64,000 nucleotides of DNA from Flavobacteriales bacterium (GTDB lineage Bacteria; Bacteroidota; Bacteroidia; Flavobacteriales_F; PHOS-HE28). The translations under genes were made by a program, and so were the position numbers. Positions 34,789 through 42,335 of the stretch are shown in pieces (positions within the stretch are counted from its first letter, which is position 1; each line of letters begins with the position of its first letter). The notes under the pieces are model-generated. The model did not search any database and was not told the origin of the DNA. It saw nothing but the letters and a program-made list of their open reading frames with translations. The DNA is taken from positions 62,001 through 126,000 of the forward strand of contig JADJCS010000001.1 in assembly GCA_016703105.1 (NCBI GenBank), written 5' to 3'.

Positions 34789-37094
34789 TCACGCAGGCTT
34801 CTCCACCAACGCATGCTTCTTCAGCAATGCCGCATAGCGTGGGTCGTTCCGCAGCGCATCGAACCGAACGTCGCCCTCCAATCTGGCCACAGTGAAGTAG
34901 CCGGGATGGCCCAGGTTGAAGTCGAGTTGCGCGAAGGCCTTGTCGAATTCACCGATCAGCGTATAAGTGACGGCGAGATCGTAGATAGGACAGATGCCAT
35001 AACCCACATCCTTGGCGTAGGGCAGGAGCTCGGTCGCTTTGAGGCCCATCTCGATGGCGCGCTCCTTCTGGCCTGCACCGGCCAAGGCCATGCCCAATGC
35101 GCTGTGGTAGCGCGCATTATCCGGATGGGCAGGCAACTCCTTCTCCAGTAGCACCACGGCCTCTTCATACTTCTTTCGCGCCAAGGCGTGATCCCCTTTG
35201 TGCTGATACAGGAAAGCCTCGAACAGGGCTGCAGGCGTCACCTCGGTCTTGCGGATGTCCCAGCCGTCCGGCAACGCGGCGACCCGGGCGAAGGCCGAGT
35301 CCAAGTTCCCTTCAGCCACGTTCATGGTGTACATCGTCCAGAAATACCACGGATAGGAATGGTCCACCGAGTTGAACGCCGCGCGCGCTTCGGGGCAGGG
35401 GCCTTTCCAAGTGAAATAGCTGATGCCCCTGTATAGGTAAGGCCAATCCTGGTCCGGGGTGAGCATGATCGCACGGTCGGCGGCCGCTATCGCTTCCGGG
35501 AAGCGGTGGGCCCATATGAACGCCCATGAAAGATCCGAGAAGACGCGTGCATCCTTCGGGCTGAGCAAGGCGGCTTTTTCGAGCGTGGTGATGCATTCCT
35601 CGATCCGCCCTTCGATCATCAGTACGCTCGATCGCGCGATCAGCACCTCCGCATTGTTCGGCAAGCCTTTCTCTGCGATGGACCAATGCTCCATGGCCTT
35701 GGCACGATCGCGGAATGCCCAGTTGTAGTAGTCGCCGATGGCGAGATGAACTTCCGGTTGGTCGGGTGCAAGATGAGCGCCTTGTGCGCTGCATGTTCAG
35801 CCATCACCTGTCGTGCATCGGTCCGGTCGCTGCGCAGGTAATACACGCGTGCGTGGCAGCGGGCGAGTTCAGCATAGGCGAGTGCGAAGCTGCTGTCGAG
35901 TTCCACGGCCTTATCCAATTCCGCGATGGCCTTCAGGGAATTCGCGCCATCGGTGTGCGCTTGGTGAGAGAAGAACCGTCCTTTCAAATAGGCTTGATAC
36001 GCATCCACGTTCTTGGTCGGCACCGCGGCGAGCTGAGTGACATCCTCGGGTGTGAGTTTGCGCTTGAGCATCTCGGCGATCGCGGTTGCGATCTCGCGCT
36101 GGATGTTGAACAGGTCGGCGACCGGGCGGTCGTAGCTCTCCGCCCAGAGGTGTGCGTCGGTGGCCACGTCGATGAGCTGTGCGGTGATCCGTAGTTGATC
36201 GCCCGCGCGTTGCACGCTGCCTTCGAGGATGCTGCCCACGCTGAGTTGCGCCCCGATCTCCTTGATCGAGAGCGTATCGCCCTTGAACTTCATGCAGGTG
36301 GTACGCGAGATCACGTGCAGGTCCTTGATCTTGGCCAGCTGGGTGATGATGTCCTCGGTGAGCCCATCACTGAAGAACTCGTGATCGGGATCGCTGCTCA
36401 TGTGCACGAGCGGGAGAACGGCGATAGAGGCCGGCTTCGGTGCCGCTTTCATGACCGGTATCGCGGCCGTCCTGCCCCATAGCGCCCATCCAACCACCAG
36501 CACGATCGCCAGACCGGCCACCCCGAACAACAGTCGCTTGCGGTTGGCGGCTGGCGTTTTGGTATCGACCGCCTTCGGCGGGGCTTCGGAGAACACGCCA
36601 TCAACCGCCACTTCATGGATATCGATCGGACGGCTCACGTTCTTCAGTTGCATCTGCTGCACGAAGCGCGTGGTGATGTCGTCCTTGTTGCGAATGGCGC
36701 TGCACACCGCATCGGAGATGAAGATGGCCCCCGGCCTTCCGGCCGACTCGATCCGCGCAGCGATGTTCACGCCATCGCCGAAGACATCATCGTTCTCGAA
36801 AACGACCTCGTCCAGGTGGATGCCGATGCGCAGGTTGAGATCGGGGTCTTCCTTCAACGCCTGTTGCATCGCCACCGCGCATCGCACCGCATCGCTGGCG
36901 TTGCTGAAACTGGCCATGGTACCGTCGCCCAGTTCCTTGATGAAGCGGCCGTTGTACCGCTCGATCAAGGGTTTCTGCACCTCGCGGTTGCGGACGAGCA
37001 CAGCGAGGGCCTTCTGCTCACTCGCTCCCATCAACCGGGTGTACCCCGCGATGTCGGTGAACATGATGGCGGCAAGCCTGCGGTCCTGGGGCAT
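34789..37094 (-). CDS. Class III nucleotide cyclase with TolB-like and TPR domains, frameshifted
   Basis: Two frames (37094-35640 and 35694-34789) form one 768-residue protein if one base is added near 35755-35757. Residues 1-170 are a class III adenylate/guanylate cyclase domain with the metal Asp pair (Asp14 in IMFTDIAGYTRLMG, Asp57 in KELGDGTMASF). A membrane helix follows (LLFGVAGLAIVLVVGWAL). A TolB/FlgO-like domain comes next (ASIAVLPLVHMSSDPDHEFF, SVGSILEGSVQRAGDQLR), and then a long TPR array from about residue 390 (YAELARCHARVYYLRSD; later ARVFSDLSWAFIWAHRFPEA). The break lies inside one TPR, where the second frame gives PEVHLAIGDYYNWAFRDRAK. The start at 37094 (MPQDRRLAAIMFTD) matches the family. 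The upstream gene is divergent. Confidence 0.82.
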
Positions 37095-37180
37095 GGGTGG
37101 GTAAGATAGCCTGTGTTCCCCACGTTCATCATCACCGGCAGTGCGCATCACCCACCATCTTTGCTCAACAACGAAAAGCC

Positions 37181-37603
37181 ATGGCGAAAGCAGAACTCAA
37201 GACCAAGGTGAACGAAGCCAGCGTCGACGCCTTCATCGACAAGCAGCCTGAAGCTGTGGCCGCGGATTGCCGCACGATCATGAAGCTGATGAAGAAGGCC
37301 ACGGGCGAGGAGCCGAAGATGTGGGGTGCCAGCATCGTGGGCTTCGGGCGCTATGCGTACGAGGGTGCGAGCGGGCGTTCGGGCGAATGGATGATCACCG
37401 GTTTCAGTCCGCGCAAAACGAACCTGACCATTTACGTCATGATGGGCTTCGAGAAGGAAGCGGCCCTGATGAAGAAGTTGGGCAAGCACACCACGGGCAA
37501 GAGCTGCTTGTATATCAAGAAGCTTGCTGATATCGATATGAAGCTGCTGGAAGAGCTGGTCGTGAAGGGCGTGAAGGCGATGGCGAAGACGAGGATCACG
37601 TAG
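37181..37603 (+). CDS. DUF1801 domain protein
   Basis: The 140-residue product belongs to the DUF1801 (YdhG-like) family, small cytoplasmic proteins with a frataxin-like fold and no established role. Matching parts are VDAFIDKQPEAVAADCRTIM, the central MWGASIVGFGRYAYEGASGR, FSPRKTNLTIYVMMGFEKEA and the C-terminal GKSCLYIKKLADIDMKLLEE. Length is normal. The start ATG 37181 is preferred to 37097, where the extra residues are not family-like. The next gene on the strand is a RAYT transposase 21 bp away. Confidence 0.85.
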   Translation: MAKAELKTKVNEASVDAFIDKQPEAVAADCRTIMKLMKKATGEEPKMWGASIVGFGRYAYEGASGRSGEWMITGFSPRKTNLTIYVMMGFEKEAALMKKLGKHTTGKSCLYIKKLADIDMKLLEELVVKGVKAMAKTRIT

Positions 37604-37624
37604 GGGTGATACCGATATTCGTTC

Positions 37625-38404
37625 ATGCCTCGCGAATTGCCGCAACGTGCCAGCATCCGATGGCAGGGATACGATTACGCCAACGTCGGCGCGTATTACC
37701 TGACCATCTCCACGCAGGACCGGTTGCACCTGTTCGGACGGATCGCGGATGGCGTGATGCACCGATCGCCCATCGGCGAATTGGCGCAACGTTGTTGGGA
37801 TGCGATACCGGACCACATGCCGCACGCGGATGTCGGCGAATTCGTGGTGATGCCGAACCATGTGCATGGGATCGTGGTGATACGGGAACGTGTGGTGGAC
37901 GCGCGTGGGGTTGTGCGCGGCCGTGCGTTGGACGTAGGGGCGCGTCATGACGCGCCCGATACGACAACAGATGCGCCCGATACGACAACAGATGCGCCCG
38001 ATACGACAACGGACGCGCCCGCCATTGGTGCGATGGATGTGCACGACAATACCGACGATCCATCGGGAACAACGCCTGATGATCCCAGAATCGGAATGCC
38101 CGGCGGTGATCCCGACACGGCCGACGCACATGGCCAACACACACGGGCGCGTCATGACGCGCCCCTGCGGGATCCGCGGAAACCGCCGGGCATCCCGCGT
38201 GGTGCGTTGGGACAAATTGTGGCGTCGTACAAATCCGCCGTTACGCGCATGGCGTACCGCGATGGGTTGTTGCCCCACGGCACACCCGTATGGCAACGCA
38301 ATTATTGGGACCGCGTCATCCGCGATGACGCCGAAAACGAACGCATTGCGGATTACATCCGCGACAACCCCGCCAATTGGAAAGGGGACCGGTTCAACCG
38401 GTGA
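37625..38404 (+). CDS. REP-associated tyrosine transposase (RAYT)
   Basis: The 259-residue product is a Y1-type (HUH) transposase of the RAYT group, which processes REP sequences as single strands. The metal-binding HUH motif is His79-Val-His81 in FVVMPNHVHGIVVI. The catalytic Tyr is Tyr202 in GQIVASYKSAVTRMAY, and the family tail is WQRNYWDRVIRDDAENERI with YIRDNPANWKGDRF. Between residues 88 and 185 lies a low-complexity insert (ARHDAPDTTTDAP and similar). Its two ends are REP palindromes and its middle a 21-bp tandem repeat, all in frame. The core on either side is intact, so activity is possible. Such genes are usually single copy and domesticated. Confidence 0.92.
   Translation: MPRELPQRASIRWQGYDYANVGAYYLTISTQDRLHLFGRIADGVMHRSPIGELAQRCWDAIPDHMPHADVGEFVVMPNHVHGIVVIRERVVDARGVVRGRALDVGARHDAPDTTTDAPDTTTDAPDTTTDAPAIGAMDVHDNTDDPSGTTPDDPRIGMPGGDPDTADAHGQHTRARHDAPLRDPRKPPGIPRGALGQIVASYKSAVTRMAYRDGLLPHGTPVWQRNYWDRVIRDDAENERIADYIRDNPANWKGDRFNR
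37934..38168. repeat. Inverted REP pair and 21-bp tandem repeats inside the RAYT gene
   Basis: GTAG (37934-37937) is followed by the perfect 20-nt palindrome GGGCGCGTCATGACGCGCCC (37938-37957). The same palindrome occurs at 38145-38164, followed by CTGC (38165-38168), which reads GCAG on the other strand. The two units face each other as an inverted pair. A GTAG head before a GC-rich hairpin is the known form of REPs recognised by RAYTs. Between them a 21-bp unit (CCCGATACGACAACAGATGCG, third copy altered) repeats three times from about 37955 to 38017 and keeps the reading frame (DTTTDAP). Confidence 0.88.
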
Positions 38405-38517
38405 TCCGCATTTCGCGTTAGGGACAGCAGTGGAAAGCCCGGAGGCCGCCATCCGGCGGACGAGGACTTGCAACGAATGGCCCGTCGGCGAGTCTTCGAG
38501 CCGGAACGTCCAAAGAA

Positions 38518-39204
38518 TCAGAATGGATAGTTGACTGGGGTCCAGGAACCGCCGCCACTCACGCCGTGATAGACATCGGCCTCCTGGTAGTTGTACACAC
38601 CTTCGATGAACAAGACTCGCTGTCCAAATCGATCGCCCGGCAAGAAGGGATTCTGTCCGAACTGCCCTATTGCTAGAACATACACAGCAGCACAAGCGTC
38701 AACCACGTTCTTTAGCGTCGCATGATGCGCATTCCGTTCGTTATCGTGCTTCACCTTGTTGTACGCGTCATACCATGACAAGGACGTTGTCGGGCTTGAT
38801 GCTGTCCAACCTCGAAAGGGATAAATGAGCGGATAGCCAGCAACGTCAACGAGCTTCACTGAGTAATCGCTTAACCCGGTCGCTGATTCAATTTTGACGT
38901 AGTCATTCGTCGTCCAACGTCCGCTGGTCGGATATCCGTTCGCGTGGAGGATCCCAGACCAGGCAGTTTCCACTTCAGAGCAGGCAACAAAAAGCAGCCG
39001 CTGCAGGGAGGGGCCATAGACATTGTCGTGATGTGTGCCGGGTTCGATGAATTGGAATACTCTCTCCAATTCCGAACACAATGCGACCACGGACCGTCCG
39101 CAGCGATTGTAGGAAGGCTGATCGACACCCTCGCAAAGCGGTGGATGGTCACCGCCATTACGCCAGATTCGTCGGTAGTATGTCCCTTGCGCTGCTGGTA
39201 CCAT
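38518..39204 (-). CDS. Orphan protein, HEPN-like, unknown function
   Basis: The 228-residue product is not firmly recognised. It has a helical central region (CGRSVVALCSELERVFQFIE; RLLFVACSEVETAWSGILHA) and a second helical block with SWYDAYNKVKHDNERNAHHA followed by a hydrophobic helix (VDACAAVYVLAIGQFG). The KVKHD/N-type motif in a helical context resembles HEPN-like or surface-antigen-type proteins found in accessory and defence regions, but the match is weak. Base composition is visibly less GC-rich than its neighbours, suggesting transfer. It is 4 bp downstream of the carboxylase gene on the same strand and next to the RAYT gene. Translation may start at ATG 39204. Confidence 0.6.
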   Translation of the reverse strand: MVPAAQGTYYRRIWRNGGDHPPLCEGVDQPSYNRCGRSVVALCSELERVFQFIEPGTHHDNVYGPSLQRLLFVACSEVETAWSGILHANGYPTSGRWTTNDYVKIESATGLSDYSVKLVDVAGYPLIYPFRGWTASSPTTSLSWYDAYNKVKHDNERNAHHATLKNVVDACAAVYVLAIGQFGQNPFLPGDRFGQRVLFIEGVYNYQEADVYHGVSGGGSWTPVNYPF

Positions 39205-39208
39205 CGGC

Positions 39209-40843
39209 TCATGTCTGCAACACCCCCATATTGAACTCCCGCGTCGCCGGCGCTTGGCTTGCCGCCTCTATCCCCAACGAGATCCACGTCCTTGTCTCCA
39301 GCGGATCGATCACCGCATCCAGCCAAAGGCGGCTTGCGGCATAGTACGGGCTGATCGTCTCCTCGTACTTGCTGCGGATCCTGTTCAGCAGTTCGGCTTC
39401 CTTCTCGGGGGTGATGGTCTCACCCTTGCCTTTCAGCGCGGCCACTTCGATCTGGAGCATCACCTTGCTGGCCTGCTCGCCGCCCATCACGGCCACTTGC
39501 GCGCTGGGCCAGCCCACGATGAGGCGCGGGTCGTAGGCCTTGCCGCACATGGCGTAGTTGCCGGCGCCGTAGCTGTTGCCGATGATGATGGTGAACTTGG
39601 GCACCACGCTGTTGCTCACGGCGTTCACCAGTTTCGCGCCGTCCTTGATGATGCCGCCGTGCTCGCTGCGGCTGCCCACCATGAAGCCGGTGACGTCCTG
39701 CAGGAAGACCAGCGGGATGTTCTTCTGGTTGCAGTTGGCGATGAAGCGCGTGGCCTTGTCGGCGCTGTCGCTGTAGATGACGCCGCCGAACTGCATCTCG
39801 CCCTTCTTGCTCTTCACCACCTTGCGCTGGTTGGCCACAATGCCCACGGCCCAGCCATCGATGCGGGCGTAGGCGGTGATGATGCTCTGGCCGTAGCCTT
39901 CCTTGTATTCGGTGTACTCGCTGTCGTCCACCAGTCGCGCGATCACCTCGCGCATGTCGTAGGGCTTGGCGCGCTCGGTGGGGATGAGGCCGTAGATCTC
40001 CTTCGGGTCGGTCTTCGGTGCCTGTGACTTCTCGCGGCTGAAGCCCGCATCCTTCGGCTTGCCCAGCTTGTCCACGATGGCACGGATCTTCTTGAGGCAA
40101 TCCGCATCGTCCTTGCACTTGTAGTCGGTCACACCGCTGATCTCGCTGTGCGTGGTGGCGCCGCCGAGCGTCTCGTTGTCGATGTCCTCACCGATGGCGG
40201 CTTTTACCAGGTAGCTGCCGGCGAGGAAGATGCTGCCGGTCTTCTCCACGATGAGGGCCTCGTCGCTCATGATGGGCAGGTAGGCGCCGCCCGCCACGCA
40301 GCTGCCCATGATGGCGGCGATCTGCGTGACGCCCATGGAGCTCATCACCGCGTTGTTGCGAAAAATCCGGCCGAAGTGCTCCTTGTCGGGGAAGATCTCG
40401 TCCTGCATGGGCAGGTACACGCCCGCGCTGTCCACCAGGTAGATGATGGGCAGGCGGTTCTCGATGGCGATCTCCTGTGCGCGCAGGTTCTTCTTGCCCG
40501 TCATGGGGAACCACGCGCCGGCCTTCACGGTAGCGTCATTCGCTACAACTATGCACTGCCGCTTGCTCACGTAGCCGATCACCACCACCACGCCGGCGCA
40601 GGGCGCACCGCCGTGTTCCTTGTACATGCCATCGGCCGCGAAGGCACCGATCTCGATGCGTTGGCTCTTGGGGTCCAGCAGCGCGTCGATGCGCTCGCGG
40701 GCGGTCATCTTGCCTTTCTCCTTGTGCGCAGCGATCTTCTTTTCGCCGCCACCGAGATGGATCTTCTCCAACCGCTCCTTCAGCGCGCGCACGGCGAGCT
40801 TGTTGTGGTCCTCGGACTTCGCTGCTTCGATGTCGATCGGCAT
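39209..40843 (-). CDS. Acyl-CoA carboxylase beta subunit (carboxyltransferase)
   Basis: The 544-residue product is a biotin-dependent carboxyltransferase of the propionyl/methylcrotonyl-CoA carboxylase type. It moves CO2 from biotin to an acyl-CoA. Seen are KEKGKMTARERIDALLDPKS at about 43-62, the first crotonase-like half with YLVDSAGVYLPMQDEIFPDK and IMGSCVAGGAYLPIMSDEAL, and the second with FLQDVTGFMVGSRSEHGG and IIIGNSYGAGNYAMCGKAYD. The FxLQDVTGFMVG and DSAGVYLP forms favour methylcrotonyl-CoA carboxylase, but this is not certain. No alpha (biotin carboxylase) subunit gene is in the window. GATCAGA-type inverted repeats lie immediately before the start ATG at 40843. Confidence 0.92.
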   Translation of the reverse strand: MPIDIEAAKSEDHNKLAVRALKERLEKIHLGGGEKKIAAHKEKGKMTARERIDALLDPKSQRIEIGAFAADGMYKEHGGAPCAGVVVVIGYVSKRQCIVVANDATVKAGAWFPMTGKKNLRAQEIAIENRLPIIYLVDSAGVYLPMQDEIFPDKEHFGRIFRNNAVMSSMGVTQIAAIMGSCVAGGAYLPIMSDEALIVEKTGSIFLAGSYLVKAAIGEDIDNETLGGATTHSEISGVTDYKCKDDADCLKKIRAIVDKLGKPKDAGFSREKSQAPKTDPKEIYGLIPTERAKPYDMREVIARLVDDSEYTEYKEGYGQSIITAYARIDGWAVGIVANQRKVVKSKKGEMQFGGVIYSDSADKATRFIANCNQKNIPLVFLQDVTGFMVGSRSEHGGIIKDGAKLVNAVSNSVVPKFTIIIGNSYGAGNYAMCGKAYDPRLIVGWPSAQVAVMGGEQASKVMLQIEVAALKGKGETITPEKEAELLNRIRSKYEETISPYYAASRLWLDAVIDPLETRTWISLGIEAASQAPATREFNMGVLQT

Positions 40844-40844
40844 G

Positions 40845-40931
40845 GATCAGAAGATCAGATGATCAGACGATCAGACGATCGGCTGCTGGGCGAAGATCGG
40901 GAGAGGTGTTCAATTGTCTGATCTTCTGATC
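40845..40931. promoter_or_regulatory. GATCAGA repeats and 15-bp inverted repeat between divergent genes
   Basis: GATCAGAAGATCAGA (40845-40859) and its exact reverse complement (40917-40931) bracket 57 bp. GATCAGA-type units also recur at 40852, 40861 and 40869. The element sits between the carboxylase start (40843, minus) and the DUF1624 protein start (40969, plus), where both promoters must be. It may be an operator array or a repeat element. Part of it (40869-40918) is repeated at 42239-42288. Confidence 0.6.
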
Positions 40932-40968
40932 AGCTCATTATCTGATCGCACTATTGTATGTTCGTCGT

Positions 40969-42141
40969 GTGACCGTTCCCACCCCCACCGCGCGCTTCAC
41001 CTCCATCGACCTGCTGCGTGGGTTGGTGATGGTGATCATGGCACTGGACCATGTCCGTGACTATTTCCATGCGGACGCCTTCGTCTTCAAGCCAGAGGAC
41101 CTTGAGGCCACCACGGTGCCGATCTTCCTCACGCGTTGGATCACCCACTATTGCGCGCCGGTCTTCGTGTTCCTGGCAGGTACCTCGGCGTGGATCATCC
41201 ACCAACGCAAGAGCACAGCGGAACTTACCAGCTTCCTCATCAAGCGTGGTATCTGGTTGATCATCGTGGAGATCGTGATCATCAAGGTGGCTTGGACGTT
41301 CAACCCGCTGGCGCCGCGCTTCGGTCTTGCGGTGATCTGGGCGATCGGGGTGAGCATGTTGGCGCTGGCCGCGCTGATCCAACTCCCTTTCCGCGCGATC
41401 CTCATCACCGGGCTCGTGCTGGTCTTCGGGCACAATGCGCTGGACGGGATCAATTTCGATGGCGCGTGGTGGTGGAAGATGTTGCACGAACGGGGTAAGG
41501 TGGATCTGGGCGGTATTACCGTGATGTTCGCGTATCCCTTGCTCCCTTGGATCGGCACCATCGCCCTGGGCTATTGTTTCGGCACCTTGTACAGCAAAGG
41601 GTATGCACCCGAAATGCGACGGCGGCTGTTGGCGCGACTGGGTTTTGCAACCACCTTGCTCTTCATCGCCTTGCGTTTGGTGAACGCATACGGCGACCCA
41701 TTGCCGTGGTCCGATCGGTCATCGCCGGCCTTCACGGTGCTATCCTTCCTCAACGTGAACAAGTACCCGCCCAGCCTGCTCTACCTGCTCATGACCTTGG
41801 GACCGGCGTTCCTGTTCCTGGCGTGGTCGGAGAAACTGCGCGGAAGGCTGGCGTCGGCGCTCATCGTCTTCGGCCGCGTACCGTTCTTTTACTACATCCT
41901 GCACCTGTACCTGATCCACGGCCTTGCCTTGGTGGCTGCTGAATTGACGGGCTTCGGCTGGCTAAGCATGATCCTGGACACCACGGTGAACAGTTCGCCA
42001 CAGCTAAATGGATATGGCTTTTCCCTGCCGGTGGTGTACCTGGTCTGGATAGGTGTGGTGCTTGCGCTCTACCCGCTGTGCGCGTGGTTCAGTAAAGTGA
42101 AAAGCAACAACCGCCAGCATTGGTGGTTGAGCTACTTGTGA
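40969..42141 (+). CDS. DUF1624 / heparan-alpha-glucosaminide N-acetyltransferase-like membrane protein
   Basis: The product (390 residues from GTG 40969; TTG 40954 would add five) is a polytopic membrane protein with about ten helices. The hallmark FTSIDLLRGLVMVIMALDHVRDYF at the N-terminus identifies the DUF1624/HGSNAT-type acyltransferase family. The conserved Asp-His in ALDHVRDYF is its presumed active-site region, and the C-terminal FFYYILHLYLIHGLALVAAE is also typical. Such proteins are thought to acylate sugars across the membrane; the substrate is unknown. A 50-nt element ends 50 bp before the start and recurs before the next gene. Confidence 0.87.
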   Translation: MTVPTPTARFTSIDLLRGLVMVIMALDHVRDYFHADAFVFKPEDLEATTVPIFLTRWITHYCAPVFVFLAGTSAWIIHQRKSTAELTSFLIKRGIWLIIVEIVIIKVAWTFNPLAPRFGLAVIWAIGVSMLALAALIQLPFRAILITGLVLVFGHNALDGINFDGAWWWKMLHERGKVDLGGITVMFAYPLLPWIGTIALGYCFGTLYSKGYAPEMRRRLLARLGFATTLLFIALRLVNAYGDPLPWSDRSSPAFTVLSFLNVNKYPPSLLYLLMTLGPAFLFLAWSEKLRGRLASALIVFGRVPFFYYILHLYLIHGLALVAAELTGFGWLSMILDTTVNSSPQLNGYGFSLPVVYLVWIGVVLALYPLCAWFSKVKSNNRQHWWLSYL

Positions 42142-42238
42142 TCCGATCGTTCGGGCGTAGGTCGCCCAACCGCAGCTTGTTGAGTCCTGGTTCTTGTTGA
42201 ATTCGATGTCCTGGGCCATTCGGGATCGGAGATCTGGC

Positions 42239-42288
42239 GATCAGCAGATCCGCTTCTGGGTGAAGGTGGTGCAGGGCGTTCAATTGTC
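42239..42288 (+). repeat. Second copy of the 50-nt upstream element
   Basis: This segment aligns without gaps to 40869-40918, with 38 of 50 positions identical by eye. The strongest blocks are GATCAG at the start and GTTCAATTGTC at the end. It ends 47 bp before the ATG of the T9SS gene at 42336, while the first copy ends 50 bp before the GTG at 40969. Equal orientation and spacing suggest a shared promoter-proximal element. Confidence 0.6.
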
Positions 42289-42335
42289 GGTTCGGCGTCC
42301 GGCATCCTATTACATTGCTGTGCGTCTTTGGAACG

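Noticed and set aside
37148..38695. 515-residue minus-strand frame covering the DUF1801 and RAYT genes
   Set aside because: Both plus-strand genes have clear family motifs. The minus frame is His/Arg-rich antisense with no domain.
39254..40027. 257-residue plus-strand frame antisense to the carboxylase
   Set aside because: It is Ala/Val/Asp/His-rich antisense of a strongly conserved gene and has no start context or domain.
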